From the NCBI GenBank assembly GCA_027405735.1, contig JAPEHQ010000005.1, positions 1,178,001-1,242,000 of the forward strand: a stretch of DNA of 64,000 bases. The letters run 5' to 3'. The first letter of the stretch is position 1; every line of letters begins with the position of its first letter. The notes beneath the pieces were generated by a model. The model was not told where the DNA came from, ran no database searches, and saw only the letters and a list, made by a program, of their open reading frames with translations. The translations under genes and the position numbers were made by a program. Positions 34,644 to 46,800 of the stretch are shown in pieces. This stretch comes from Mucor racemosus (lineage: Eukaryota > Mucoromycota > Mucoromycetes > Mucorales > Mucoraceae).

Positions 34644-37200
34644 TGTATTTCAGTAAAACTTTTCTTTATATATGTACAAGCTACTAATTAATGAAAAGAT
34701 ATATATCTCTGGTTTTTTTTTTTTTTTTTACAGTTAAAGAAGAAGAAGAGAGAGAGAGAGAGAAAAAAAAACTGAAATGTAAAGAAAAGAAAGAGAAATG
34801 TAAAGGAAAAGTAAAAATATAGAGAATTACAAGACTAAGTTCATGGTTTACATGGTGCAACGACACTTGTGTTGTTCGATCTTGTTACTGGTAATGTCTG
34901 TGAGGTTGTTCTTTTTCTTGTAAAAGAGAGTTTGCCGAGTAAAATAGAATTTGTTGTACAGGTTTATTTGGTCTTTTGCAACCATTATTTCGTGCTTCCT
35001 TTGTATCACTTTTCATATTTGCTTTATTGATACATGTAGTTTTCAAAAAGCTAAAAAATTTAATATAGAAGAAACTATGCCATTTAAATGCGTTGTATCG
35101 ATTGTATCACTGACAGTATATAAATTCCACATGTTATATTACAATATAAATGCCCTTCACTTACTGCAGATATACTGCACTTTTTGATCTACATTATCAT
35201 TTATCTTGTAAATGCTTAAAAATAGATAATCAAGCCTGGGCTCTTCAAAAAATTTATCAAACATCAAGAATCAAGGAGAATTGATTGATATAGTTGAAAT
35301 GTGTACGACTTGATGGGAAAAATTTCCATTATTTAGAGTCTGGCCGTAAAGGAATTGCTATCTTTGAACTCTTTGAGTTACCATCCCAAAACCCCCTTGG
35401 GATTATTAAGGCAACATTTGTCACCTACTAGGGCCTATTCCTGTGATGGTTTTCTCTTTTTGTGTATCATAATTGCTGCAGTGTCAAAATTAACATTAAA
35501 ACTGCTATTCACTACATAAATGTGCCTAGATAAAATTGTTTAGAATGAACAAGGGGAGGATATAACATTTGAATGTAAAAAGTCAAATGTAATGTCATGT
35601 ATATATATGTATGCATGTATGTATGTATGTAGACTGCAGTAATTTTAGGTTTTTCTGTTTGTTTTTGTTGTATTTAACATAATCATATACTTTATACAGT
35701 GTAGACTTATTTATTTTCTATTGTAAATAAATGATACTTTTACTACTGAACACAAAATACACATTCAGATGCTTTTTTGTTGATGGTTTCACAAAATATC
35801 TAAATGGTATTTATATATCATTTATGCTTAATAAAATTAACCATTATACATAGCATTTAAAATAATAAGGCGATAAATCATTTAGGATTATCAGTTCATC
35901 ATTATTTCCACAATAGTTCGAATTAAAGGCAAGGAAAGGAGCAATGTTTCATATATTCACATGATTAAGAACCCTTACCCTCATCTTACAGTTACACTTT
36001 AGAAAATACTATAGTTGCAGGCTGTGTTCAACTTTATTGCACATCTTTAACAAAATTGTAACATCAGGAAAACTCGGCTTACACATAAATACACTTTGCC
36101 TATTTTCTACCACATGGTTTCTTATTTATTGCCAAGTTAAATATTTATAGCTGATGACATTCTGCGTATTTTCATATAAATTACAAATAATAAAATAGGC
36201 TTTTATTTGTTTACACCCAGTTAAACAACAAGAATCTAGAGAGTACAAGTAAAAACTTAAATAACATATGTTTAGAGTTCAAGTCGGGTCGCTTACTAGG
36301 GGACATGTCTCGGTTGGTTATATGATGTACATTGATCCAATGCAAATTGGCTGTATGATGTGCTTTTTTCTTTATAACTTGCATTCTACAACATTATATA
36401 TTGCTTTCAAAACGAAGGCGCCACACACATGCAACTAACTCAAAAATTTAAAATGCTGCATGTACACTGATTTAGTAGCATCTTATAGCTTATTCTCTGC
36501 AACCTTCTATTTTTGGAGTTTTGGTAACTCGATTTGTCAAACTTTGATTATTTACCAAGCACAGGATTACATGTAATAGAATTAATAATTTGGTACAAAC
36601 GATAATAAAAATATTCTGAACCTTTTCTGCGCTTTTTTTTTTTTTTGCATTTGTAGAAAATTTTCTGGTAAAATTAAATTTCTTAATAGTAGTTCATAAG
36701 GGATATATGCTTTTCTTGGTTTTTTCAATACATAGCTTAATGGTTATTTGTTTTCCCTAGGGATTATTTGTCGTACAAAGTCCCAAAGTCTATATTCCTT
36801 TAATGTTCTAATACAGCACAATGAAAAAAGTTGAAGCTGACAGTTTTGTTCTTTTTATTTTATTTTTTCTGCATCTTAAGATTCCTTAAAAAAGCTCTTC
36901 CTGTACAAATCAAAATTATAACTCTGAAATTTTAAAGGTGGCTATAAACTTAGTAGATGCGCATCCAATATCTAAATAACGAAAAGAGAATAACTCGCAG
37001 TATAAAAACTGCATAAGGATCAATCACTTTTCCGCATTACATGTTGTTTAACAAACTATTGAATTGCTCTGACGCTTTAAAAGTTGTATTTAATAAAGTT
37101 TTACACTTTATACGCTAAAATGGATCTTGATATTATTTTTTTGTATGCAATCACTCGAGTAAAATTGAATTTTCATTCAAATAAATGAACTTTATTCCGT
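34644..37200. other. Intergenic DNA upstream of the giant gene
   Basis: A TATATAAA on the minus strand about 28 bp before the ATG at 34643 may be the giant gene's TATA box. A (GA)n/poly-A tract occupies about 34738-34770 and an ATGT/ATGC microsatellite 35600-35631. Around 35310-35430 the plus strand has about 42 open codons reading YLESGRKGIAIFELFELPSQ, apparently a decayed coding fragment of unknown origin. No intact gene is seen. Confidence 0.45.
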
Positions 37201-37413
37201 AAAGGAGTCAAAAATGTTGATACTGACAAATGTGGTTTGTGTAACCAAGTCGAAGATGCAAAGCAATTACTACTTCGTTGTAAACACAAACTCGACATTT
37301 GGGGCAACTCATTTGAAAAGTTTCTAGTATATCCAACCATTGCCAATTCACATTTATCACTTTTCTGGAACATTTCGTGGGTTTGTCACCAGTTCTTGCT
37401 TTTTATTGAGTAG
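37201..37413 (+). pseudogene. LINE reverse-transcriptase C-terminal zinc-binding fragment
   Basis: A 70-codon open stretch ends in TAG at 37411 and carries CGLCNQVEDAKQLLLRCKHK followed by LDIWG. This matches the CxxC...C layout of the zinc-binding tail of LINE-type reverse transcriptases (zf-RVT), with the usual His replaced by Gln. No polymerase domain is present upstream, so this is a 5'-truncated relic. Its last 60 bases are shared with the second copy of the segmental duplication near 42811. Confidence 0.5.
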
Positions 37414-39328
37414 ATATAAATGTCATTGCCTTCGATTTGATCTGGTAATCAAGAAGTACGTCCTACAATAATATAGTAGTAAGTAATAATGATATTTGAT
37501 CTTAGAATGCAGTTAAATGAAAATATCGGTCTCTAATATAGACTGCTACTTATATTAAAAACATTAGTCCCTTACGTTAGCATGCGTATTCAAATAAAAG
37601 AAAAGAATAATACCAGCTTGATAGTCTGATATGCCTTATCAAACGGTGAATGATATTCTTGGAATATGAAAACAAAAAGAGAGAAACAACACACGTAGAC
37701 AAGGATTTCCAAGGCTTTACATTATTTAGCACAATTAAAACCTTGCTAAATTGCACATTTCAGCCAATGTAAAAGCAGCATTATAACGCATCAACCCATA
37801 AACTGAACAAAGCAGGGAATATCTGTTATCATAGAAACATGCATTTTCTATCAAAAAAACCGGCTGTCATATCATAGATTCATTAAAAAATTGCAAAAGC
37901 GAGCCCGTAGAGCGACACCGTAATTGAGCATAGCAAGATTGAATTGCTAAGTCTCTTATACTATGGTATATCTAAGTTTTAAATAAAAAAGCGGGTTTTT
38001 TTAAAACTTTTCTTATACTTAACCACGTACGGTCTGAAAATTCAGACTTTTTAACGGACGTTTTTGGGGCTCATTTTATCCTTACCAACACTCATGATTT
38101 AGATCAAAAAACAGAAAAATCAATTTTTGATACAAAAATCAACGTTTAAATATACTACATTGTGAGAGAAAATTGTAGCCATAACTAACACGCATGTTAT
38201 AAAAGCTTAATATTAAATGTTAAGTAATAAAACTTAGCATTTTTAGCCCAAAAACGGTTTTTTGATTAAAGGATTTTCATGTAATATTTTGCAATAAAAA
38301 TGTTTATTATTTTTTATTGAGCAAATAGAGCGCTAAATTCTCTATATGTGTATATTTTTTGTTTTTATAATTGGTAGTATAATTAACTCTAGATTTGCAA
38401 AATCAGAAAAAAAAATTAAAAAATGTCAAAATTGATGATCTGGACAAAAATAATTTTCTAAATTAATATTCCGTTTATAAGCCTTGTAAGTCTTAAAAAT
38501 AAGAGATTTTATAATACTTGAGAACTTTTTCAAGGATTTATGATACTGTATCCACTTGATTCAAGTTTATTACTGTAAATCTTTATAAATGTTAATATTG
38601 TGCGATAGTTTATTTTATAATACTATATTCTTACTTTATAATTATTGCTTTAGAGTTGATTTACATTCAGTTTTAGTCTTACCTCTCCAATATCATAAAC
38701 ATAAACATGGCCATCACTGTAACCTATTACCGCCTTCCTGCCTCTCTTTATCCCAAACCAACAATGTATTCATTGCTTTATTAGAACCAACTTATTAAGT
38801 ACTTACAAATGGTTTCTCGTATTTGCAGTCAAATTTCATAAATCAAATTGACTGGTTCCATCTACAGTAGTATCAAATGTATCATCATCAGCCCGCTTTA
38901 TGATAAATGTCAATCTAAAATCAGAAACATCCCATTGTCATTATTATAAGCTATGATGAAAAGCTTGATTTTTAATAATACAACAATTAAATAAAAAACA
39001 AGATGATATTAATATACTAATAGCATATGGTGAGTATTTAACATCTAAGTGAGTTTGATGAAGTATGCTTTTAAGCCCTTTTGAAAATCCTGAGACAAAC
39101 ACAACCTATGGGTCCTGTAATTTTTATCCACCCAAATGTTGCAATTTCCACTACACAATGATGCACCTTTTATTTATCTTGACCTTGATGTACATTGTTG
39201 GATATCAGTTTTTCCCAAGTTGTATTTTCTCTAATTCATTGATATTCTGTCATATTGAACGATGATTTGTAGCATTGCCAAAAAAAAAAGAACAGATGCT
39301 TCAAAAGTTTTCTGCATATCAAATTACG
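37353..39328 (+). repeat. Segmental duplication, copy 1 (uninterrupted)
   Basis: This 1976-bp segment matches 42811-43592 plus 49551-50766 in direct orientation with scattered substitutions and small indels. At 38116-38130 it contains the uninterrupted sequence ...AAAACAGAAAAATC..., the pre-insertion form of the site where the retrotransposon entered copy 2. It carries a dynein-intermediate-chain fragment. The match stops abruptly after ATATCAAATTACG at 39328. Confidence 0.9.
38683..38914 (-). pseudogene. Dynein intermediate chain WD40 fragment, copy 1
   Basis: Bounded by an acceptor-like TTTTAG and a donor-like GTAAG, the minus strand reads DDTFDTTVDGTSQFDL, a stop, NLTANTRNHL, then after further breaks GYSDGHVYVYDIGE. 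The better-preserved copy 2 shows SLNKLAWHKEGKK before GYSDGHVYVYDIGE, which fits the last WD40 blades of cytoplasmic dynein intermediate chains (VDG-x-DLWNLN, ALN-W, SDG-V-YDVGE). The conserved Trp of the LWNL motif is TGA in both copies, so the fragment was dead before it was duplicated. Confidence 0.6.
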
Positions 39329-40524
39329 CAATTTAGTAGCAATTATTGCACTTAACTATGCTTTTTGAACCTATTGATGTTAATCAGAATAATTAGTACT
39401 TTTATTCAAAAGTAAGTTTTACTTTATACATTTACATTCACCCATTCAATAAACAACATTGCATTTATTATCCGTTATATCAATCAATCAACTTCATCTT
39501 CGTTTAAAACATTTGACAATTAAGTGCCTAAATTACGTTTGAGCCACCAGGTTTTACCACAAAGAAATCTCGTACAGGTCGACGAAACATCACAATTTGG
39601 ATTATTTTTTTTTATGTTCATAGATCTGAGTCCTCTCACACATTCATAGATCTCTGTATAAACCATATCTCTATATGTTCAATTTAACTGAAATACATTG
39701 AATGCCAACATTGTACTTGATAAAACACCTTACTTTATGACGATTCAACACAATTAATTTAATGTCAGTTTAGCATGAGCAGTTTAATCAGATAAATTTG
39801 GAATTAGACTACCCCTTTTTATAGTTTTGCATACCATGAGCTAATAATGGAAATTTATTATAGATACGCTGCTAATCAAGGATGGTGAGTTAATTCTAAT
39901 GGACGAACGAGTCGATTAGCAGTATAATAAACAAAATATTAAAATCAAATATAGCAATTGAATAAGCAAGAAATGATAAACCATGTAAATTAGCATAATT
40001 GAATTGTTTCAAGCGTTTTGAACTAAATACACCTTTACTTTTGGTCTATAAAAATTAATTTATTAGTAAAATCAATTAACAAGTAATGATTATGGTGTAT
40101 CTCTTATAATTGGTAATGGTATTTAAGAAAACATCTTGTTTTCCTCTTCTTGGCTGTTGGTCAGTTAAACAGAAACAAATATTCTTTAGAAACTAAATAT
40201 ATTAGCAAGTGTTGTATGCCGCCAAGTGCCGTATGTTATCACCTTCTACAGTATCAATAAATCTCACAATCTATTGACTACGACATGTATTGAAGTCCAA
40301 AGTCTTGGTATCGGATATAAAAAACTCTTGGCGTACTAAGTTTAATTCAGCAATTACCAAGAACGCTTGGACCTCAATTATGGCACCATATTATCGCATC
40401 CCAGCGGTTAATTAATCAAGTAGCTATCAAATCAACATCTAAGCACATTTAGCGCAGCATTGAAACAAGGCAACTCACAAGCTCTGCAAGCACGGTTAAA
40501 TTATGATTGATCTATTTCCATCTA
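39329..40524. other. AT-rich intergenic DNA, no gene seen
   Basis: Nothing intact. A short minus-strand open stretch (about 39592-39533) reads MFRRPVRDFFVVKPGGSNVI and ends in TAG; its origin is not recognised. The region runs into the TA target site of the Tc1-type element. Confidence 0.4.
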
Positions 40525-40737
40525 CAGTGAGTTCCAAAACCCTTTCAATGTTTTGAAATTTTGAATGAAACTAGCCATATCTTTCGCAATTTCAATCGGA
40601 GATACTTTAAATTTTTATTATAAGTAATTTGAAATATTTCCAATAATTTTCAAAAAATTCGACCTAATTATTTAAAGTTCCGCAAAAAATATGTCAATTC
40701 AAAAACGGGTACATCATTGAAAGGGTTTTGGAAGCAT
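40525..40737 (+). repeat. Left 213-bp terminal inverted repeat
   Basis: It pairs with 41950-42162. It is itself bounded by an inverted 19-bp motif: TTCCAAAACCCTTTCAATG near the outer end and its reverse complement at the inner end. Confidence 0.95.
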
Positions 40738-40770
40738 TACCAAAAAAAAATTGAAGTTTATTAAACGCAG

Positions 40771-41802
40771 TTAATAATCAATGCCGTAACCCTTTGCTTT
40801 AATGCAAGCTTTCAAACGATCAGGCATACTCGAAATAACCCTTTGGCATTCCTCAACTGTTATTTTTTCTTACCAAATCTCTTGTGTTCTCTTCCAAATG
40901 TCATTCATGCCTTCTGGAGGTGTATCATATTCATTTAAACGGATTTTCAATAACCTACACATATTTTCAATGGAATTGAGGTCTGTGGATTGTGCTGGCC
41001 ATGACATTACTCTATATTTTTTTGTTTCGAAGTGTTTTTTCATTAACTTCGAGGTGTGTTTGGAATCATTGTCTTGCTGAAGAATGACTTGATTACGACG
41101 TAGCTTCAATTTTTGGCACATATCGTCAATGGATTTCTCCAAATCGTCATCAACAATAGTTTTGTATAGTTCAGAGTTCATATTACCTTCGATCTTGCAC
41201 AACCAGCCAACACCAGACCAAGAAATAGTGCTCCAAATCATGATGCGATCATCTCCATGCTTTCTTGTTTTTTTGGTATGCCTAGGTTTTATATCCTCGT
41301 TGTCTTTTTTCCAGCACCAAATACAACCATCAGAGTTAAAACGGTTAATTCCAGCCTCATCGGTAAATATAACACGTTTCCAGTCCTCCAAAGTCCAATC
41401 AATTTTGTTTTTGCACCAGCGGAGGCGATCCTTCGCATTTTCATCACTAATTTCTGGCTATTTTATCTTAGGTAATGCGCCTAAACCATTATCCGAAAGA
41501 GTCCTACGTACAGTATTCGCACTGACATTAACGTGTAGATTACGACGAAACTCTTTTTTGGCTTGTACCGCATTATCCAAGCCACCTTTGGTGATTTCAT
41601 GGACACAATATCTCTTATCCACAGTAGTCAGCTTCGATGGTTGGCCTCCTTTAAGTTTTTCTCGGTCAGGACAGGCCTTTTTTCCAATACGACGTACTGT
41701 GGCTTGACTAACATCTACACGACGAGCAATTTTCGATACGGTATGGCCTGAATTTAACAGAGAGATAACATCATTACGTTTGGCATCTGATACAGTTTTC
41801 AT
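40771..41802 (-). pseudogene. Tc1/mariner transposase with two in-frame stops
   Basis: In one continuous frame of 344 codons from the ATG at 41802 (an in-frame ATG at 41865 is possible), the N-terminus has the helix-turn-helix DNA-binding region (SGHTVSKIARRVDVSQATVRR). The catalytic DD34E core follows: Asp in IFTDEAG, Asp in ILQQDNDSKHTS and Glu in STDLNSIENMC, with 34 residues between the last two. A TAG at 41458-41460, just before PEISDENAKDRLRW, and a TAA at 40870-40872, after RTQEIW, interrupt it. Homology continues past both stops to a terminal TAA at 40771. There are no frameshifts, so inactivation seems recent. Length matches the family. Confidence 0.92.
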
Positions 41803-41949
41803 CTTGATGATTTTGCTTGAAACTACTAGTAAAAAAGGTAAGGTAAAAGTTGAAAAACATCTCATATATTTTCCGCATATTTCTCTGTTTTATAAGATAT
41901 CCAGCGTTAATGTACAAGCTGTGGGCTACTAAATTGTAATTTTTATCCT

Positions 41950-42162
41950 ATGCTTCCAAAACCCTTTCAATGATGTACCCGTTTTTGAATTGACATATTT
42001 TTTGCGGAACTTTAAATAATTAGGTCGGACTTTTTTCAAATTATTGGAAATATTTTAAATTACTTATAATAGAAATTTAAAGTATCTCCGATTGAAATTG
42101 CGAAAGATATGGCTAGTTTCATTCAAAATTTCAAAACATTGAAAGGGTTTTGGAACTCACTG
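41950..42162 (-). repeat. Right 213-bp terminal inverted repeat
   Basis: Reverse complement of 40525-40737 with only a handful of mismatches. It has the same pair of inverted 19-bp motifs at its outer and inner ends. Confidence 0.95.
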
Positions 42163-42395
42163 TATAGATTACTATCAAACAGATTTAATAGCCCCATAGT
42201 ACCTTAAATTACATCTCAGGATCTCAATGTCAAATCAATGTACAGTAAAAGCCATACTTTTATATCTAAATAAACGATATCTTGTTTTTATTATACAGTT
42301 GAAGAACTGATTCATTACTCATTCTCTTTTAATTGTATTCTTTGTTAAGTGTTATTCACCAAACCTAAAAATATACGATATCAAGAATAGCTACA

Positions 42396-42731
42396 TGTAA
42401 TGATCCAGTTACATTACATAAGCAAATTGCACATATAAATAACAACCAAGAACGGATCAATTGCACATTAGTGAATTTATCTGTTCTTTCCTTTCCCTTA
42501 TTATATTTATAACCACAATCCAAATAAATATATATTATTACTTATTTATCATTGTTACTTATAACCAATTATTATATAACTCCATATAATCAATCATAGG
42601 TAATAATCGTATACTAGTAATAGCAATTACAATTAGTAACGCCAACCTCTCATATCCAATCATAGAATCAAAGTCAGACATATAATCCTCTATATTATAT
42701 ATCCAGTTTGACAATCCATTGATCTATTACA
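42396..42731 (+). mobile_element. Solo LTR, family 2 (336 bp)
   Basis: It starts TGTAATGATCC and ends GATCTATTACA, so it has the TG...CA form with a 6-bp inverted end TGTAAT/ATTACA. It is flanked by a perfect 5-bp target duplication CTACA (42391-42395 and 42732-42736). The same 336-bp sequence occurs inverted at 50767-51102. No internal coding region accompanies either copy. Confidence 0.9.
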
Positions 42732-42810
42732 CTACAATCAAAACTATGATTATAATTATTAGGCAAAACACTAGATTATTCTTTTTTTGTGTTTCTATAT
42801 TATTTGAAAT

Positions 42811-43592
42811 TTTATCACTTTTCTGGAACATTTTGTGGGTTTTTCATTAGTTCTTGCTTTTCATTGAGTAGATATAAATATCATTGCCTTCGATTTGATC
42901 TGGTAATAATTAAGGAATACGTCCTACAATAATATAGTAGTAAACAATAATAATATTTGATCTTAGAATGATGCAGTTAAATGAAAATATCGGTCTCTAA
43001 TATAGACCGCTGCCTATATTAAAAACATTAGTCCTTGATTATGTTAGCATGCGTATTCAGGTCCAAGAAAAGAATATCAGCTTGATAGTCTGATATGCCT
43101 TATCAAACGGTGAATATATTCTTTGAATATGAAAACAAAAAGAGAGAAACAACACACTTAGAAAAGGATTTTCAAGGCTTTACATTATTTAGCGCATTTA
43201 AAACCCTGCTAAATTGCACATTTCAGTCAATGTAAAAGCAGCAGCATTACAGCGAATGAACCATAAACTAAACAAAGCAGGAAATATCTGTTATCATAGA
43301 AAAAACATGGAGTTTTCTACCAGAAAAACCGTCTGTCATATCATACATTCATTGAAAAATTGCAAAAGCGAGCACCTAGAGCGACGTCGTAATTGAACAT
43401 AGTAGCAAGATTGAACGACTAAGTTTCTTATATTATGGTATATCTAAGCTTTTTTTTTAAAAAAAAAAAGCGTTTTTTTAACTTTTCTTATATTTAACCA
43501 CGTACGGTCTGAAAATTCAGACTTTGTAGCGGACGTTTTCGGGGCTCATTTTATCCTTACCAACACTCATGATTTAGATTAAAAAACAGAAA
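42811..43592 (+). repeat. Segmental duplication, copy 2, left part
   Basis: It matches 37353-38130 and ends in the target duplication AGAAA (43588-43592), where the retrotransposon is inserted. The duplication resumes at 49551. Confidence 0.9.
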
Positions 43593-43799
43593 TGTTATGT
43601 CAATACTCATCCTATGTCTCACATCCAAGGTCACAGTCTATAATTAGTGTTACAGTAAATCAATGTGGATCATTGACTTACATCATATTCTCAGATAGTA
43701 AAACCCTAGTAATAGTTATAATTAATGTATATAAATACATCCAAAGGATGTATTGTTAATAAAAGTGTAATATTCTGGCAAGACTCTTTTGACATTTCA
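43593..43799 (+). repeat. 5' LTR
   Basis: Its TATA box is at 43730-43737 (TATAAATA) and an AATAAA at 43758-43763. Sequence is identical to 49339-49545. Confidence 0.95.
43730..43737 (+). promoter_or_regulatory. LTR TATA box
   Basis: TATAAATA inside the 5' LTR. A start site 25-30 bp downstream would fall at about 43755-43765, which is the segment complementary to the candidate primer-binding site. Confidence 0.6.
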
Positions 43800-43820
43800 T
43801 TTTTTTAATCTACCTAAAAA

Positions 43821-43830
43821 ACTTTTATTA
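43821..43830 (+). other. Candidate self-priming primer-binding site
   Basis: ACTTTTATTA here is the exact complement of TAATAAAAGT at 43757-43766, next to the predicted 5' end of the element's transcript. No tRNA-3'-end-like TGG sequence follows the LTR. This recalls self-primed Tf1/sushi-type elements, but in those the site lies closer to the LTR than the 21 bp seen here. The match is only 10 AT-rich bases. Confidence 0.35.
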
Positions 43831-43859
43831 CACAAATTTATCTTATTTTTTATTCTAAA

Positions 43860-46800
43860 ATGAACAACAACATTAAACAAGCAACTACTGGTACTACTGC
43901 TACCACTAATCAATCTGTATCTTCTGATATGAATATTGATATGGGATCATCTTTGTCTTCGGGACAAAGTGGTAACACTGCATTGAGCAATGATGATGCT
44001 CTGCATGTTGAAGGTGATACTTGGAGCGAAGACGCTCGTATTACTAGGGAATTGAGCGAGGACGCTCTTCCTCATCACTATGATAATGACACGGTCATGA
44101 GCGATAGTGAATTGGATTTGCAACTTGAGGTTGATGAATGCCCTTCTTTGGGGAAGGAACATCAAGCACGTATGTTGAAGGAAATCCAACTGCTCAGGGT
44201 TAAGTTGTTTAAAGCTACCACTCTGTCGCTTCAACACCCTTTGAAAAGTGATATTGCTACTCAAGCAAGTTTTTTGCAACGTCAATTAAGATTGGCAAAA
44301 GACAATTATGATTTATTGTTTGAAAATGTAGCTAATAATCATGTTGCAAGTAGTGAATTGACTATGGTTCCCTCTGACACTCCATTTATGCAATGGAAAG
44401 GCCATAAATTTAATACAAAAAAATTTATTTTCCAAAGCATGGATGCTTGTCTTACTCAATTTGAGGATGTCTTGGAATCAAGATCCATTAATGTTGAGTT
44501 GCATTGGAAACGCATCATCAAGCCTAAGATGTCAACTGGCATGGCTGATTGGACAAGAAAGTTGATTGAGCAGCATCCAACAATTTCTTGGGGTCAATTC
44601 AAGGCGAAATTGAAGGCTAAGTATAGCGCTTCAGAAGCCGAAGAAAAGAAGGCTGCGTTAAGCAAATTGAAAAGCTTGAAGCTAGAAAAATGTGAAAGCT
44701 TGGAAGCTTACATTGACAAGTTTATCACTTTAAAAGATTTAGCAGGTATCACAGAAGATACAAGCTTAACCGATTACTTGTTAAAAGGTTTGGAAATGGA
44801 CTTGTATAGTCCAGTATCGTTGAACATTTCCCAATCTAGAGAAAAAGGTAAAAATACCTTGGATTACGCTATTTCGCAACTTAGAAGTGTCTATGATTTG
44901 TTGAGACGTGATACTTATTACAAGGAGGAAAAACGTCGCAAAGAGAGAGAATACGAACAACGAATTATTCATGCAGTTCAACAGCGACAATCTGGTAATC
45001 AGAGTTCCTCTCGTCACTACAAATTTAATAATAAGCATCCACGCCAGCAACCTTACAGTAAAGGCTTTGATAACAAAAAGCAAACTAGAAGAGCTGGACA
45101 ATTTCATCAGAAAAGTGGACAAGCTTTAAAATGCTATGATTGTGGGTATACACCATTTACCTATGATCATAAAGCTGTATGTAAGAAAAACCCAAAAAAC
45201 ATAAAATATAACAAAAACAAAAGCAAGAAATCTATAGTACCAACGCCCACTGCTACTATGGATACTGATGATAGTTCATCTGATGATGAAAGTAGCCAAC
45301 ATTTTTCTGTGGCTACCATTGCACCAAAGAAGGCTGAAAAAGAAGTATCCAAGATGGATACTGATAGTGAATGTAAGCAATTTGATAGTGATTATTTTAG
45401 GAAGATGCCTAATAATAATATGAACACTAATGGTCTTCTTTATTTACCTGTTATTTTAGAAACAAGCGCTGGCATCAAGGTCAACACTTGGTTTTTGTTG
45501 GATACTGGTTGCACATTTAGTGCAATTTCACCACAATTAGTTTCTTTTTTAAATTTAAATATTTGCAATAAAAATGGTATTATTAAATTGGCACAAAATA
45601 ACAGTGTAGTAGATCGTAAGGGTCAAACTGAAGAAGAGCTTATAATTAATTATGGTTCTAAAATTGTTCATTCAAAATTTGAAGTTTTTGATTTATTTGA
45701 TGATGTCCATTGCGTATTTGGAATGGATTTATTGTATAAAGTTGGTATTACATTAGGTAATATTGCAGCAGATTGGTCAGATCGTGTTGGTTATGAAATA
45801 CCAAAGATTGAACCCAATCCTTATAAACCAAATGAAGATCCTTATGGATCTGAAGAAGAACGTAAAATTATGATGAATGAATTAAAACCATTTATTGATG
45901 CAAATACTAGTATTAGTCCTAAAGCATATTGTAATATTCCTGGTAGTGAAATTACATTTCCCATAAAGAAAGATACTCCACTTGCGAATACATGTCGTAG
46001 ACAATTTCCAATTGCTGAAGCATTGCGACCTGTTATTCAAAAACAAGTTGAAAAATGGCGAGAAAATGGTGTGATTAAAAGAGCAAAACCTAATACACCT
46101 CATAATTCTCCAATTTTTACTGTACGAAAGAAAAATAGTGATGGTGAATACACTGGAAAAGAGCACCGTGTGGTAATTGATTGTCGTTTGATAAATAATG
46201 CGTTGGATCCTGAAAAACTTGAACGTTTTCCATTGCCTTTGATAAGTGATTTGCATCGTAAGATGTCGAAGCATTCGCTCTATACTGTCATTGACTTATC
46301 GCAATGTTTCCATGCATTTAAAATATCCAGATCGTCAAGATCGTATTTGACGTTCACTGATATGGAGGGATTGACGTGGTCCTTCTCTCACTGCCCGTAC
46401 GGATTGACTATGGTCTCATCGCACGCACAAAAAATACTTTCTAATTTGTTTGCTGATATCAGTGATACTACCACTCACTTTATAGATGATGTCACTATAC
46501 ATACTGAAAACGACCTGAAAAAGCATACAGAACTAGTTAAAATCGTTATAGATCGCTTGACTAAAGCAAACTTACGTATAAATACTGAAAAATTGCATAT
46601 TGCGCAAAAGAGCATTTATATATTGGGTTTCTGCTTATCTAGTGAGGGTTTAGCATTAGATCCTCGAAAGGTTTCAAATGTTTTGGATTGGGAACCTACC
46701 GTTAAAAGTAGCCGTGAATTGAGTTCACGTTTAGGATTGATTAACTTTTTTCGTTCTAATTTGCCACGCTTGTCAATGTTGACAGCACCACTAGATAAAT

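Larger units (their letters stand above)
40525..42162 (-). mobile_element. Tc1/mariner-type DNA transposon, 1638 bp
   Basis: The element begins CAGTGAGTTCC and ends GGAACTCACTG, with TA on both sides (40523-40524 and 42163-42164), the TA target duplication of the IS630-Tc1-mariner superfamily. Its TIRs are long (213 bp) and about 97% identical by eye. It encodes one transposase on the minus strand, broken by two nonsense codons, so the copy is non-autonomous although its ends look intact. Confidence 0.95.

Noticed and set aside
35599..35631. Short direct repeats ATGT/ATGC as a CRISPR-like or regulatory array
   Set aside because: It is a simple microsatellite without spacers, in a eukaryotic genome.
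36281..36305. GAGTTCAAGTCGGGTC as the T arm of a tRNA
   Set aside because: No acceptor, D or anticodon stems can be formed upstream.
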